This document shows, piece by piece, positions 17,945 through 27,045 of a stretch of 64,000 bases of DNA (the stretch's first letter is position 1; the number at the start of each line of letters is the position of its first letter). The notes under the pieces are model-generated. The model searched no databases, had not been told where the DNA came from, and saw only the letters and a list, made by a program, of their open reading frames with translations. The stretch is from the NCBI RefSeq assembly GCF_024585285.1, contig NZ_CP040755.1, positions 806,001 to 870,000 of the forward strand, written 5' to 3'. Source of the DNA: Colwellia sp. M166. GTDB lineage: Bacteria > Pseudomonadota > Gammaproteobacteria > Enterobacterales > Alteromonadaceae. The position numbers and the translations under genes were made by a program.

Positions 17945-18250
17945 TTATTGAGTAACCAGACTAGCTGTATCATGACTGATTGAAGTTATTTTGTAGCTTT
18001 TGAGTTGACCTGACCTGCTTGTTATTTTATGCACGACACAATATAAATCTATCCATTCATCATCAAAATTATTTCGTGTATATGCACTTAAACTCGCAAT
18101 TATTAATTGTAGTGAATAGTCACCCTTTGCCGATGGCTGTAGCTCGAAGGAAATGGGACGCCCCTCTTCAGCCGAATATATTCGCCCCTTAAAAGTGTTA
18201 CTGTTGTAACTAGAAATCCTACCTTTTATGATACAAGGTGCTGTATTCAT
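17945..18250 (-). pseudogene. C-terminal part of a gene split by IS21
   Basis: A 101-codon ORF starting MNTAPCIIKGRISSYNSNTF. The ISSYNSNTFKGRIYS segment followed by PISFEL and a C-terminal beta pattern looks like the second domain of a larger protein whose first domain is the 199-residue ORF at 20885-21484. If the IS21 element and one copy of ATATT are removed, the two ORFs join in the same frame, with a single TAA at the joint. The stop is not explained, so the ORFs could also have been neighbours. No good ribosome site precedes this ATG. It lies 172 bp upstream of the Gabija operon. The protein family is not named here; function unknown. Confidence 0.5.
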
Positions 18251-18456
18251 GAATACTGCATATTCTCATGCATCGCGATCACCTAATACCATCTAAGCCG
18301 ATCACTTAATACTATCCATCGCGATCACTCAATACCATCGATGCAGATCACTTTTTGGTCAAAATGGTATTGAGTGATCGGCTTGAATGGTATCGTTCAA
18401 TTTATACTCATTTTTGTCTATCCAGTAGGTGTTTCTAACCGTTATTCTTTTCATTT

Positions 18457-20019
18457 TTGATGATGAGAATAACCATGCCAACGGCACCTATTTCAATGCG
18501 TAAACTTAAAGAGATTTTAAGACTAAAATACGACTGTAAACTCAGTCATCGAAAGATAGCAAACAGCTTATCTATTTCACCTTCAATTGTTTCTAAATAT
18601 GCCTGTAAATCAGCAGAGTTAGGTATCACTTGCTGGCCGCTTGATGAAAAATGGGATGATCATTCTCTGCAACGAGCATTCTTCAAAACAAAGCCCCGAC
18701 TAAAAGGCTTTAGTATTCCTGACTGGTTGTTAGTTCAGCAGGAGCTGCGACCCAAAACCATGACGCTATTGCTGCTTTGGCAAGAATACAAAGAGCGACA
18801 CGAGGAAGGATTTTACAGTTACACCCACTTCTGCCGACAGTACAAGGCATGGCTTAAATGTCAAAAACCGTCCATGCGACAAAACCATAAAGCAGGTGAA
18901 AAACTGTTTGTTGATTACTGCGGCCCAACTATGAATATTGTTGATGCTAGTACAGGTGAATACCGTACAGCTCAAGTGTTTGTCGCAGTTATGGGCGCAT
19001 CTAATTATACGTATGCGGAGGCAACGTATAGCCAAAAGCTAGAAGATTGGGTGATGAGTCATGCTCGCTGTTTTGAGTTTCTTGGTGGTGTGCCAGAGCT
19101 GGTAATCCCTGACAACTTAAAAAGTGCGGTAACTAAACCTTGTCGATATGAGCCTGATTTAAATCCAACCTACCAACAATTGGCGACACATTATGATACG
19201 GTCATTGTGCCTGCTAGACCTTATAAGCCCAAGGATAAAGCCAAAGCAGAAGTGGGTGTGCAAATTGTCGAACGCTGGATAATGGCACGGCTTCGCAATG
19301 AAAGCTTCTTTAGCTTGCGCCAATTAAACCTAAAGATACAAAAACTGCTTGTCGACTTAAACCAGCGGAAAATGAAGAAGCACCCTGGTTCAAGGCTCAG
19401 TCAGTTTGAATCCATTGATAAACCTGCTCTCAAACCACTACCCACACAGGCTTACAGTTACACCTTAGTCAAACAAGTAAGCGTGCATATTGATTATCAT
19501 GTCGAAGTTGAAAAACACTACTACTCAGTACCTCATACCTTGATCAAACAAAAGCTTGAAGCCCATGCCACAGGTCAACTGGTGACACTTTACCATCAGG
19601 GTGTTCAAGTAGCCGTTCACCCAAGATCACACCGAGAAGGTGCACACACCACGCTTGATCTACATATGCCAATAGCTCATCAAAAGCAGCAGCAATGGTC
19701 ACCACAACGGTTCGAACGTTGGGCAGCTAAGTTCGGTGGTTCAACGGAGCAGTTTGTTATGCAATTGATGCAAGCTAAAAAGCATCCAGAGCAAAGCTAC
19801 CGTGCTTGTATGGGGTTATTAAGCCTAGGTAAGAAGTTTACTGACCAACGTCTTGAAGCAGCCTGTCATCGCGCATTAGCCACAGGTGTTACTCGCGTAA
19901 AACAAGTAAAAAACATTTTAGAAAAGGGCTTGGATAAGCAACCCTTGCCACAAGCTCAAGGTGATTTACTACAAGATATTGATCATAAAAATATCCGCGG
20001 CAACAACTATTACCATTAA
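18457..20019 (+). CDS. istA: IS21-family transposase IstA
   Basis: A 520-residue DDE transposase. An N-terminal helix-turn-helix (MRKLKEILRLKYDCKLSHRK, then SISPSIVSKYA) is followed by the retroviral-integrase-like core: Asp in LFVDYCGP (about 152), Asp in VIPDNLKSAV (about 219) and Glu in KAKAEVGVQIVERW (about 266-272). It ends with the usual basic C-terminus. The istB gene follows 28 bp downstream, as in other IS21 elements. The ORF appears intact, so the element may be active. Confidence 0.95.
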   Translation: MMMRITMPTAPISMRKLKEILRLKYDCKLSHRKIANSLSISPSIVSKYACKSAELGITCWPLDEKWDDHSLQRAFFKTKPRLKGFSIPDWLLVQQELRPKTMTLLLLWQEYKERHEEGFYSYTHFCRQYKAWLKCQKPSMRQNHKAGEKLFVDYCGPTMNIVDASTGEYRTAQVFVAVMGASNYTYAEATYSQKLEDWVMSHARCFEFLGGVPELVIPDNLKSAVTKPCRYEPDLNPTYQQLATHYDTVIVPARPYKPKDKAKAEVGVQIVERWIMARLRNESFFSLRQLNLKIQKLLVDLNQRKMKKHPGSRLSQFESIDKPALKPLPTQAYSYTLVKQVSVHIDYHVEVEKHYYSVPHTLIKQKLEAHATGQLVTLYHQGVQVAVHPRSHREGAHTTLDLHMPIAHQKQQQWSPQRFERWAAKFGGSTEQFVMQLMQAKKHPEQSYRACMGLLSLGKKFTDQRLEAACHRALATGVTRVKQVKNILEKGLDKQPLPQAQGDLLQDIDHKNIRGNNYYH

Positions 20020-20047
20020 TCAAAACTAACAAACCAAAGGAAATCTT

Positions 20048-20812
20048 ATGCAAAATATCAATCAACAAGTCAATAACCAGTTAAGTAACTTAAAGCTAAG
20101 CGGTATACGTGATGCACTATTGCAGCAATATGAGCAACCCAATCTCTACGTTGAACAAAGCTTCGAAGAGCGACTAAGCTTATTGCTTGACCATGAAATA
20201 ACTCAGCGTGATCAGCGTAAAATTGACCGCCTAACTCGACAAGCAAAGTTCAGAGTTGGCGGTACGCTTGCTCAACTCAACTATGGCGCAGCACGACAAC
20301 TAGATAAAACTCAGATCCGTTCATTAGCACAAGGTGAATGGCTACGCCTTCACCAAAACATTTTGATCACGGGAGCAACGGGGTGTGGCAAAACTTACCT
20401 CGCTTGTGCTCTTGGTCAAAACCACTGCCAACAAGGGAGTAGCGTTTATTATTTTAGGCTTAAAGAGCTATTAGAAAAGATGTTCTTAGCGCAAGCCGAT
20501 GGTAGTTATCGAAAACTGATCAACAAGCTTAGCTCTGCCAATTTACTGATCCTAGATGATTGGGGATTAGAGCCATTAACAGCTCAACAACGCAGTGATT
20601 TACTGGAATTAATTGATGCGAGATATGACACAAAATCGACCTTAATTGCCAGCCAATTACCGATAGAAAATTGGTATGAAATGATCGGAGAATCGACACA
20701 TGCTGATGCGATCCTAGATCGGCTTGTTCACGGAGCAATAAAGTTGGAATTAAAAGGCGAATCGATGCGAAAAAAACTAAATTCCTTGACTGATGGCGAT
20801 CACTCAAGTTAG
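20048..20812 (+). CDS. istB: IS21-family ATP-binding protein IstB
   Basis: A 254-residue DnaC-like AAA+ ATPase that helps IstA by target selection. Walker A is GATGCGKTY (about 110-118) and Walker B LLILDDWGLEPL (about 166-177); the N-terminal helical region and the C-terminal ELKGESMRK tail agree with the family. The Shine-Dalgarno AAAGGAAA precedes the ATG. Length is normal and no frameshift is seen. Confidence 0.95.
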   Translation: MQNINQQVNNQLSNLKLSGIRDALLQQYEQPNLYVEQSFEERLSLLLDHEITQRDQRKIDRLTRQAKFRVGGTLAQLNYGAARQLDKTQIRSLAQGEWLRLHQNILITGATGCGKTYLACALGQNHCQQGSSVYYFRLKELLEKMFLAQADGSYRKLINKLSSANLLILDDWGLEPLTAQQRSDLLELIDARYDTKSTLIASQLPIENWYEMIGESTHADAILDRLVHGAIKLELKGESMRKKLNSLTDGDHSS

Positions 20813-20884
20813 ATTTTACTAAGGTCTACTGGCAGACAAAAAAGTGATCGGCTTGAATAGTATTGACCGATCGGCTTCATGATA

Positions 20885-21484
20885 TTACGCAAATACTTCA
20901 TCAATATAGTTATACGAATCGATCGAAAAATTAGCATTAATAGGTTTGATACTATTACCAAGTTTGGCTGTAATTGAAGCTGATGTTGCTGATTCTGTTT
21001 TAAATATTGGTCTATGAATTTCTTTAATTGCCGTAGAACATTTTTCTATTAAAGAGTCGGCTTGATGTTGCTTTATGATTGGTATATTTAAATTGTTAAC
21101 TTGATTTTCTTCATACAACTTACCTAAGGACTTATTAAAATCCACATGAAACCCCAAGCTTTCGGAAACGACATAATCATACAAAGAAAAGACAACGTGA
21201 CCTAATACAGTATTTTGTGGGATAGTTGTAGCAAAGTAAGCTCCTGTAAGTACAACACCAGCCTTTATTTTCCAGCTTCCTTCTTCCGCTGGTGACGCTA
21301 ATATTTTGGCATTCTTTAATGCAGGAGCTTGGGTAATTATTTTATTATTAAGAACGAGGTGTGTTGTCAGTGCTAAGGTTCTTTGAAAACCAATCAATGC
21401 TTGCGATACATCGTAAAGATCTATTTCATGATTATTTGCATCATTTCCATTGTAAGAAAGAGTTAATTCTAACATTTCACTCAT
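20885..21484 (-). pseudogene. N-terminal part of a gene split by IS21
   Basis: A 199-codon ORF beginning MSEMLELTLSYNGNDANNHE, with helical and beta segments (YDVSQALIGFQRTLALTTHL; PLGHV-like LGHVVFSLYDYVVSE) and a final YNYIDEVFA directly at the right border of IS21. It looks like the first domain of a protein of about 300 residues, the rest being the ORF at 17945-18250 on the other side of the element. The in-frame TAA at the joint leaves room for doubt. Upstream of a Gabija operon on the same strand; relation to it unknown. Confidence 0.55.
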
Positions 21485-21588
21485 ATACCTAGTTCCTTCT
21501 AATAAGCTAAATCACGAACGATTACACTATAATGTACTGATTAAAAAATGTAGTAAATAGAAATGAGTAAATAAGACATAAGTTTAAT

Positions 21589-21626
21589 AATGACTGACGG
21601 CTATGGTGGCGTTGTTGCCAGTCATT
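21589..21626. repeat. Short imperfect hairpin repeat
   Basis: Eight-bp arms AATGACTG (21589-21596) and CAGTCATT (21619-21626) enclose a GC-richer core with GTGGCGTT. The core resembles the GTGGC(Y)TTTGCG motif of the 20-bp direct repeat at 21968 and 35795. Confidence 0.5.
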
Positions 21627-21693
21627 GGATGAATTGTTGGATAGGTAAAACCTGTGTTTTATGAAATGTTCATTGTATGGCTTAAAAATGATG

Positions 21694-21864
21694 TTAGTCG
21701 CTTTTAAGAATATTATTATGAAGGCCACTAAATAAATTCAACTCTACAGATAGATTCCAATCATTCAGCAGTTGAGAGAATTCTTCTAATTCATTATCGG
21801 TAGCCATTTCTTGAAGAGCTTTTTCTGAGAGGTGGTTTAAACGATCAAATTCATCCTGATTCAT
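21694..21864 (-). CDS. 56-residue helical protein downstream of nothing, upstream of unknown
   Basis: MNQDEFDRLNHLSEKALQEM and following residues form an acidic two-helix protein. AAGGAATGT is a good ribosome site 8 bp before the ATG. The helix-plus-LEEFSQLL pattern resembles the first 40 residues of proteins encoded next to sigma-factor modules (for example the N-terminus of FecR/LamG-type partners). It lies 197 bp downstream of the kinase gene on the same strand, so it may belong to the sigma/kinase module. The assignment is tentative. Confidence 0.5.
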   Translation of the reverse strand: MNQDEFDRLNHLSEKALQEMATDNELEEFSQLLNDWNLSVELNLFSGLHNNILKSD

Positions 21865-21967
21865 AGTAAAACATTCCTTGTTTATTTGTATTTAAACTAT
21901 GGTTCAAAACTTTAGACAATACAAATTATATAAGAAAAACCATTACTTGTGATTCTAGAAAGCAATG

Positions 21968-21987
21968 GTGGCTTTTGCGACTGTCAG
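21968..21987 (+). repeat. 20-bp direct repeat, left copy
   Basis: GTGGCTTTTGCGACTGTCAG, matching 19 of 20 bases at 35795-35814. The pair flanks the block from the kinase gene to the Pycsar pair (13.8 kb). Candidate element boundary or dispersed repeat; see findings. Confidence 0.5.
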
Positions 21988-22061
21988 GTTTCATTCCAAC
22001 TTATAGATCCAAAGTGACAGTTCAAGTTTTAGCTACTACAAGCAATTACTACTATAAGCAA

Positions 22062-24920
22062 TTACAGTGAATAAATCTGATTTATAACATTTTCGTCTTC
22101 TACAATATCTTCCCACTTTGTTGCATTAGGGCAAGTATCAAATGGCTCTATACCAAGCTCTTTTTTGAAGCGTCTGATTTCTTTTAATCCCGAATGGTCA
22201 TAAGGCCACATTTTACAAAACTTAGAAATATCAATTGATATAGCTTCTCTTGCCTCATCATCACGCCCTTCGGCATGCATTACATGAGAATTATAAAGTC
22301 TTTGCACAATGCCGTATTTACGAGAAAGTTCAACAACTACTTTATTATATTCATCTAAAAAAATGCGCGCTTTTTCAACTTCATCAATACCCAGATGATA
22401 CATAACAAAATTAGCCATCAATGCCATTTTCCAAGTACCTTTAAATTTATCTTTAGCTGCATAAAGTTCTTCAAATGACTCTTTTGCTTGATCTGTCATC
22501 TTAGCTGTTCGGTAATATTTCAACATTGTGCCTTTGGCTTCTAATGTCCAAAAGCTGTCTTCTCCATATAGCGCAACCGCATCATCAACAGCCTTTTTAC
22601 AGTTATTTTCTACTTTACCGACTCCTTTACTAACGAGGAAATAACAAAGCTCAGAGTTGTAATGAGAAGATGTTGATAAGTCATTATTTTTTTCTGCGAG
22701 TTTTATTATTTTGTAGTGGTTGTTATAAACTAAGTCATAACGACTAAAGTCATGCACAAAGTATGAAAAAACTTGATATAAAGGAATAGAATCCGCTGAT
22801 GCTAATGGGATGCGATCAGATAAAACCTGAATTAAGCTATACGCTTTTTCATACTGAGAGTTGTCTATATAAGTATTGAGATCTTGTATGCCTTTATCAA
22901 TTTGAAACAAAGGCACTAACGCTTCTAATTTAATGTCTTTAAAATGCTCAATTAAACTGTTTATTGCTTTATTTTCACGAGCTGAGAGACGGTTAATAAC
23001 AGTTAACGCAAGTGCTGTTACTACGGGGTGATTTTTATCTAGCAAGACTTCCATATCATCTAGACCTTTCATCACATTAGCCTCAAATAAACTAAAGTCT
23101 GACGGTTCATCATGTGCGTTTTGAATGGTATCCCACATAATCAACTGCCTCACCCAATAACGGATCGGAATATCCTTAATATGTTTTTGAGCAAATGTTA
23201 ATGTTTGTTCTGATGATTTAATAGCCACCATAAACTCACCTTTTGCAGTCAATTCATACGTATCAAACATTTGTATATTAAGTTGCTGAATGGTGGTTTT
23301 TGCAGATAAAAATGGTTTGATGTCACGGTAAACCTTAAGAGCATATTTGACTAAATAAGGATCAAGTGTTCTCATTTCCCAATCCAATAATTCAATTAAC
23401 CTTGGATCATTTTTATCCTCAAGCTCTTTTATCTGCTCTACTAAAGCAATGACATTTAGTTTAGCTTGGTCAAATTTTTGATATAAAACGCCCACTTCTA
23501 CCAGCATTTTTCTCGCTAAAACATGCTCTATTTTATAATCACTCTTACCTTGAGTAAGTTGGTATAGGTTATTAGCATATACCTTATATGCATCATAATT
23601 ACCGATTGCTTTAGATGCATCAGCCAGTGATTTGGTTAATCTAACAGCCTGTTTTTCTGGTAATAATTTAATATTTATACTTTGTGCAACATCCACTAAT
23701 GATTGCTGACGTTCTGTTTCTGTTGAAAGTTTCACATCCACTTGCTTGAGCATGTTTTCAGCAAGCTTTAAATTAGCATCAGCTAAAATAGCCTGTTTTT
23801 GTGTCTCCACGGATGAGCTATAAACTTTAACGCCACTCAAGGTAATTGCTGTAAAAATAGCAGCAGAAGCAGCTATAGCAACTTTATTGCGTTTAAACCA
23901 CAACTTAAAGTTGTGTAATTTATTTTCATAAGCTTGGGTCGGTTTATTCTGTATAAATAAAATAATGTCTTGTTTAAACTGGGCGACTGTTTCATATCTT
24001 TGCGCCACATTTTCACAAGTCGCTTTTTTAATGATAGCTTTAATTGATTCAGGCAGTTTTTTATCGGTGTAATCCTCCTCTATTAATAAATTTGGATCTT
24101 GCTCTGTCATGATAAATTTTAACACCTGACCTAGACTAAAAACATCCGAAGCAGTGGTAACTTTACCGCCTGATTTTTGTTCAGGGCTGGCATAGGCAAA
24201 AGATAAAGCTTTTAAATATGCTTGATTAATAGGGTTTGTACCATCATCAATTAAACGTGCAATACCGAAGTCAACTAACGATGGTTCACCTTCTTTATCA
24301 ACCAGAATGTTTTGAGGTTTAATATCTCGGTGTATAATTTGGTTTGCATGAGCATGACTTACAGCATCTAATAATTTAATAAACAGTTTTAATTTTAAAT
24401 TATCATCAAGAGAGTGCTGTTTGATATAGTGATTTAATGACAAGCCATCTAAATAACGCATTACAATATAAACCGCACCTTGATCAGTTTTTCCTGCATC
24501 AAATATAGGCACGATATTGGGATGGTTTAGTTGAGCTAAGCTTTGCGCTTCATGATTTAAGTATTGCTCTGAGGTTTGTTGAAATAACTCTTTAGGAATA
24601 ACCTTAATAGCAACTTGTTGCTCAAACTCACCATCAACACGACTAGCTAAAAATACGCAACCCATGCCTCCCTGACCAATCAATGATGTAATTTCATATT
24701 TGCCAATGTTCTGGCCTATAAAGTTATCACCATTTACCAAATCATTACTCAGTGACATACCATCTGAAAATAATGCCGTAAAATCGAATGCTTGATTAGA
24801 TAACATAGACTCTAATGCTTTTCGGATAGTTTTATCAGAAATATTATTATCTAAATATTTTTTTTGCTCATCTGAAGTCAGTGAAATTAATTCACTAAAG
24901 TATTGATATAGGTTATTCAT
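22062..24920 (-). CDS. Ser/Thr protein kinase with TPR-like C-terminal part
   Basis: A 952-residue membrane-bound Hanks-type kinase. The kinase domain (about 75-320) has the glycine loop IGQGGMGCVF, the lysine in VAIKVI, catalytic loop HRDIKPQNIL and metal loop VDFGIARL. One transmembrane segment follows (about 347-367), then about 580 residues of helical, TPR-like repeats. The gene lies 24 bp downstream of an ECF-type sigma factor. ECF factors of the STK-linked group are activated by phosphorylation by such a kinase, as with EcfP and PknT of Vibrio parahaemolyticus. A stimulus sensed by the C-terminal part is assumed. The spacer holds a simple repeat (24922-24949). Confidence 0.88.
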   Translation of the reverse strand: MNNLYQYFSELISLTSDEQKKYLDNNISDKTIRKALESMLSNQAFDFTALFSDGMSLSNDLVNGDNFIGQNIGKYEITSLIGQGGMGCVFLASRVDGEFEQQVAIKVIPKELFQQTSEQYLNHEAQSLAQLNHPNIVPIFDAGKTDQGAVYIVMRYLDGLSLNHYIKQHSLDDNLKLKLFIKLLDAVSHAHANQIIHRDIKPQNILVDKEGEPSLVDFGIARLIDDGTNPINQAYLKALSFAYASPEQKSGGKVTTASDVFSLGQVLKFIMTEQDPNLLIEEDYTDKKLPESIKAIIKKATCENVAQRYETVAQFKQDIILFIQNKPTQAYENKLHNFKLWFKRNKVAIAASAAIFTAITLSGVKVYSSSVETQKQAILADANLKLAENMLKQVDVKLSTETERQQSLVDVAQSINIKLLPEKQAVRLTKSLADASKAIGNYDAYKVYANNLYQLTQGKSDYKIEHVLARKMLVEVGVLYQKFDQAKLNVIALVEQIKELEDKNDPRLIELLDWEMRTLDPYLVKYALKVYRDIKPFLSAKTTIQQLNIQMFDTYELTAKGEFMVAIKSSEQTLTFAQKHIKDIPIRYWVRQLIMWDTIQNAHDEPSDFSLFEANVMKGLDDMEVLLDKNHPVVTALALTVINRLSARENKAINSLIEHFKDIKLEALVPLFQIDKGIQDLNTYIDNSQYEKAYSLIQVLSDRIPLASADSIPLYQVFSYFVHDFSRYDLVYNNHYKIIKLAEKNNDLSTSSHYNSELCYFLVSKGVGKVENNCKKAVDDAVALYGEDSFWTLEAKGTMLKYYRTAKMTDQAKESFEELYAAKDKFKGTWKMALMANFVMYHLGIDEVEKARIFLDEYNKVVVELSRKYGIVQRLYNSHVMHAEGRDDEAREAISIDISKFCKMWPYDHSGLKEIRRFKKELGIEPFDTCPNATKWEDIVEDENVINQIYSL

Positions 24921-24921
24921 T

Positions 24922-24949
24922 TATTATTATTCTTATTCTTATTCTTATT
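24922..24949. repeat. Simple repeat between sigma factor and kinase genes
   Basis: TTATTATTA followed by three TTATTC-type hexamers fills the 24-bp gap and touches the last codons of the sigma gene. On the minus strand the hexamers read GAATAA, so they overlap the ribosome-binding region of the kinase. Confidence 0.7.
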
Positions 24950-25571
24950 TTGAAAGTTTATTGGATAGTTGGCTTTTAACAAACAGTAAATCTTTTTCAA
25001 CCGTGGATGCTGAAACTTGCTGAATATCGGTTATTTCAGCATGAGGCACCGCACAAACGTATTTAAGTAAAAAAGTTCTGACTTGTCTGCTATGTGATTT
25101 AGCTAGAAATTTCAATTCAGAATCGAGTTCAATTAAGCGTTCCAATTGAATCACTTCTTTCTCTTCAATTTGATGAGATGAATCTGTTTTTTGATAGTTA
25201 TTCTGTCTTTTTCCAGCAAGCAACTTACGAGAATGGTCAATTAAAATAGAATATATTGATTGGCTAAAATGACTATAAAAGGCTTGTCGGGATGGGTGGT
25301 CAATTTCTTTACTTTGACTTATTTTTATATAAGCATCATGGACAAGCGAAGTTGTATTCGCGGCAACATCCATTAAAGAAAATTGCTCTTCCCCGTGCTT
25401 TTCCACTACTTTATTTTTTACTTTACGAGCTAGTTCTTTAAACTTTTGGTATGAAAATAAATAAAGTTGCTCTTGAGCATGTTTATCACCCTCTGACCAT
25501 TTTACTATTAAGCTTGTAACATCAGGGTTATTACTGATTGAATCCATTCGATTGTGTCCTTTTGAATTCAC
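24945..25571 (-). CDS. ECF-type sigma factor linked to Ser/Thr kinase
   Basis: A 208-residue sigma-70 family protein with region 2 (about 20-110: VKWSEGDKHAQEQLYLFSYQ, then LVHDAYIKIS) and region 4 (about 150-205, with HAEITDIQQVSASTVEKDL as the helix-turn-helix). It belongs to the ECF group first described in Rhodopirellula and found beside Hanks-type kinases; these lack a classical anti-sigma factor and depend on phosphorylation. It is the first gene of the operon with the kinase. The promoters it controls cannot be told from this window. Confidence 0.85.
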   Translation of the reverse strand: MNSKGHNRMDSISNNPDVTSLIVKWSEGDKHAQEQLYLFSYQKFKELARKVKNKVVEKHGEEQFSLMDVAANTTSLVHDAYIKISQSKEIDHPSRQAFYSHFSQSIYSILIDHSRKLLAGKRQNNYQKTDSSHQIEEKEVIQLERLIELDSELKFLAKSHSRQVRTFLLKYVCAVPHAEITDIQQVSASTVEKDLLFVKSQLSNKLSK

Positions 25572-25737
25572 TACTTAAGTGAATTCTTTGTTATACATTT
25601 TATTGTACACCTAAAATAAAATATTAAAATCAGTAAGTTGTTAATAATTAAACCTAGATATTTTCTGCCTGAATAATTTCTTTTGCTCTTTTGTATTCAA
25701 TTCTTTGCATGAAAGCATGCCCTGCTTCTCAATTAAT

Positions 25738-26703
25738 CTAATTATTCTTTGGATCAAATGGGAAATCATCATCTTGAGCCGATTTCGATTTTTTGAACTT
25801 AACTTGCTTAATTTGTTTTATATTTGATTTTAGCTTGTGAATATCTATATCTTGAACAATATCGGGATAATACTCCGTTTGTAGCATTCTGTAGTGGCCA
25901 AGTTTTGCATAGTAATGAAAATCAGCAATCATTCCATTACTTTTCAAGATGTTTAATGCCTCTTTTATATATCCACGTTTTTTCGAATCTTTAAGCGGTA
26001 TTTTTCTCTCTTCTGGTTTTGCATTTCTCTTACCTGCTACAGTCCTATAGTGATAACCTAAAACCATTGAGAGACGCTCAAAAGTAAAATCTATATACCC
26101 TTTAGATTGAGTTACTAGAAACTTATATAGTGCCTTTGCTCCCTCAGTATCTATTTCGGTTAATTGCTGGATGTTCATAAATTTTACTTCAGATTCTTTT
26201 ATCGACTCTAGATTATATAAATCTAAAATTAATTGCGTAAAATGAACAGTTAACGACTTATTTTTAAAATCTAAATCAGAGTTAATAATTAATGTTCCCT
26301 CAACCACTTTTTTAGATATTTGGTTCATATATGAAATTTTGGTATTTTCTAATCGAGCTAAGCTACCATAAATTTTTTTAAAATTAGCATCTCGATTACC
26401 TGCACCTGAAACACCGATAGAGTCAACAATTATGCTTAAAGGTATAGTTGTGATTATAGGATTATCAACTTCATCAATCACGTTATTGATATACTGAGCG
26501 ATTAAAATTGCAAACAGTGGATAATCAACACTACAATTTAGGTAACAACCTTCTATAAGAACCTTGTAAACTGTGTCGGAATATTCTCTTTTTCTAAGTA
26601 ACGATTGGTTGTTTTTGACCACGGGTTCAAAAATACAAGTTCTATTGAACACATTATGCATGGGTAAATTTTTTAAAGTGGTCGTTTTATATAACATTTC
26701 CAT
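25738..26703 (-). CDS. Plasmid-type replication initiator-like protein
   Basis: A 321-residue soluble protein with two winged-helix-like parts, the layout of RepC/TrfA/Rep_3 initiators. The motif IVDSIGVSGAGNRDANFKKI followed by YGSLARLENTKI (about 95-125) is typical of the first winged helix; a second is seen around ALYKFLVTQSKGYIDF to ALNILKSNGMI (about 190-250). It lies upstream of the mobilization genes and next to possible iterons. Rep-like genes occur on integrative mobilizable elements as well as plasmids. Probable but not certain. Confidence 0.6.
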   Translation of the reverse strand: MEMLYKTTTLKNLPMHNVFNRTCIFEPVVKNNQSLLRKREYSDTVYKVLIEGCYLNCSVDYPLFAILIAQYINNVIDEVDNPIITTIPLSIIVDSIGVSGAGNRDANFKKIYGSLARLENTKISYMNQISKKVVEGTLIINSDLDFKNKSLTVHFTQLILDLYNLESIKESEVKFMNIQQLTEIDTEGAKALYKFLVTQSKGYIDFTFERLSMVLGYHYRTVAGKRNAKPEERKIPLKDSKKRGYIKEALNILKSNGMIADFHYYAKLGHYRMLQTEYYPDIVQDIDIHKLKSNIKQIKQVKFKKSKSAQDDDFPFDPKNN

Positions 26704-27045
26704 CTACATATGATATGAATTTAGCAAAGGAAAACAGTGTAATGTAATTTTCGTAGGAAGAAAACGCTTAAACATGTTATTTTCGTAGGGAACCAATTTA
26801 AGTAAAAAAGACTGAACATTTAGGTTTTATACTACTTATTAACACACGAAAGTCTTTTAAGATTAAGACCGTAAGCTAAAAATTTATTTTTTTAAAGATT
26901 ATTGGTTTTCGTTAATAATAATTAGCACTACGTAGAAAACAAAAAACACACTTAATGATCTCTCCTTTATTTCTGTATTTTTTGTTTTATGATTAACAAC
27001 GTTACTGATTAAATATGGTTATTGCTAATATACATTTTCTATAAA
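26704..27045. other. AT-rich intergenic region with possible iterons
   Basis: The 11-mer ATTTTCGTAGG occurs twice in the same orientation, at 26747-26757 and 26779-26789 (32 bp apart), just upstream of the Rep-like gene. The remainder is very AT-rich. Two copies are few for an origin, so the iteron reading is tentative. Confidence 0.4.

Larger units (their letters stand above)
18269..20879. mobile_element. IS21-family insertion sequence
   Basis: A complete element with istA and istB. Ends begin TG and finish CA. The left end (from 18269) and the complement of the right end agree in most of about 39 bases, including the block AAGCCGATCACTT, and several inner copies of a GATCACTCAATACCAT-like motif follow, as is usual for IS21 multiple terminal repeats. 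A possible 5-bp duplication ATATT lies at 18260-18264 and 20882-20886, but two or more bases separate it from the assumed termini, so the exact ends are uncertain. Confidence 0.85.

Noticed and set aside
18269..18400. Repeated GATCAC motifs as a CRISPR-like array
   Set aside because: The copies are irregular, without spacers, and lie at the end of IS21, where multiple terminal repeats are normal.
21522..21728. A 68-codon minus-strand ORF
   Set aside because: It lies over a hairpin repeat and overlaps the better supported 56-codon ORF at 21694-21864, and has no recognisable product.
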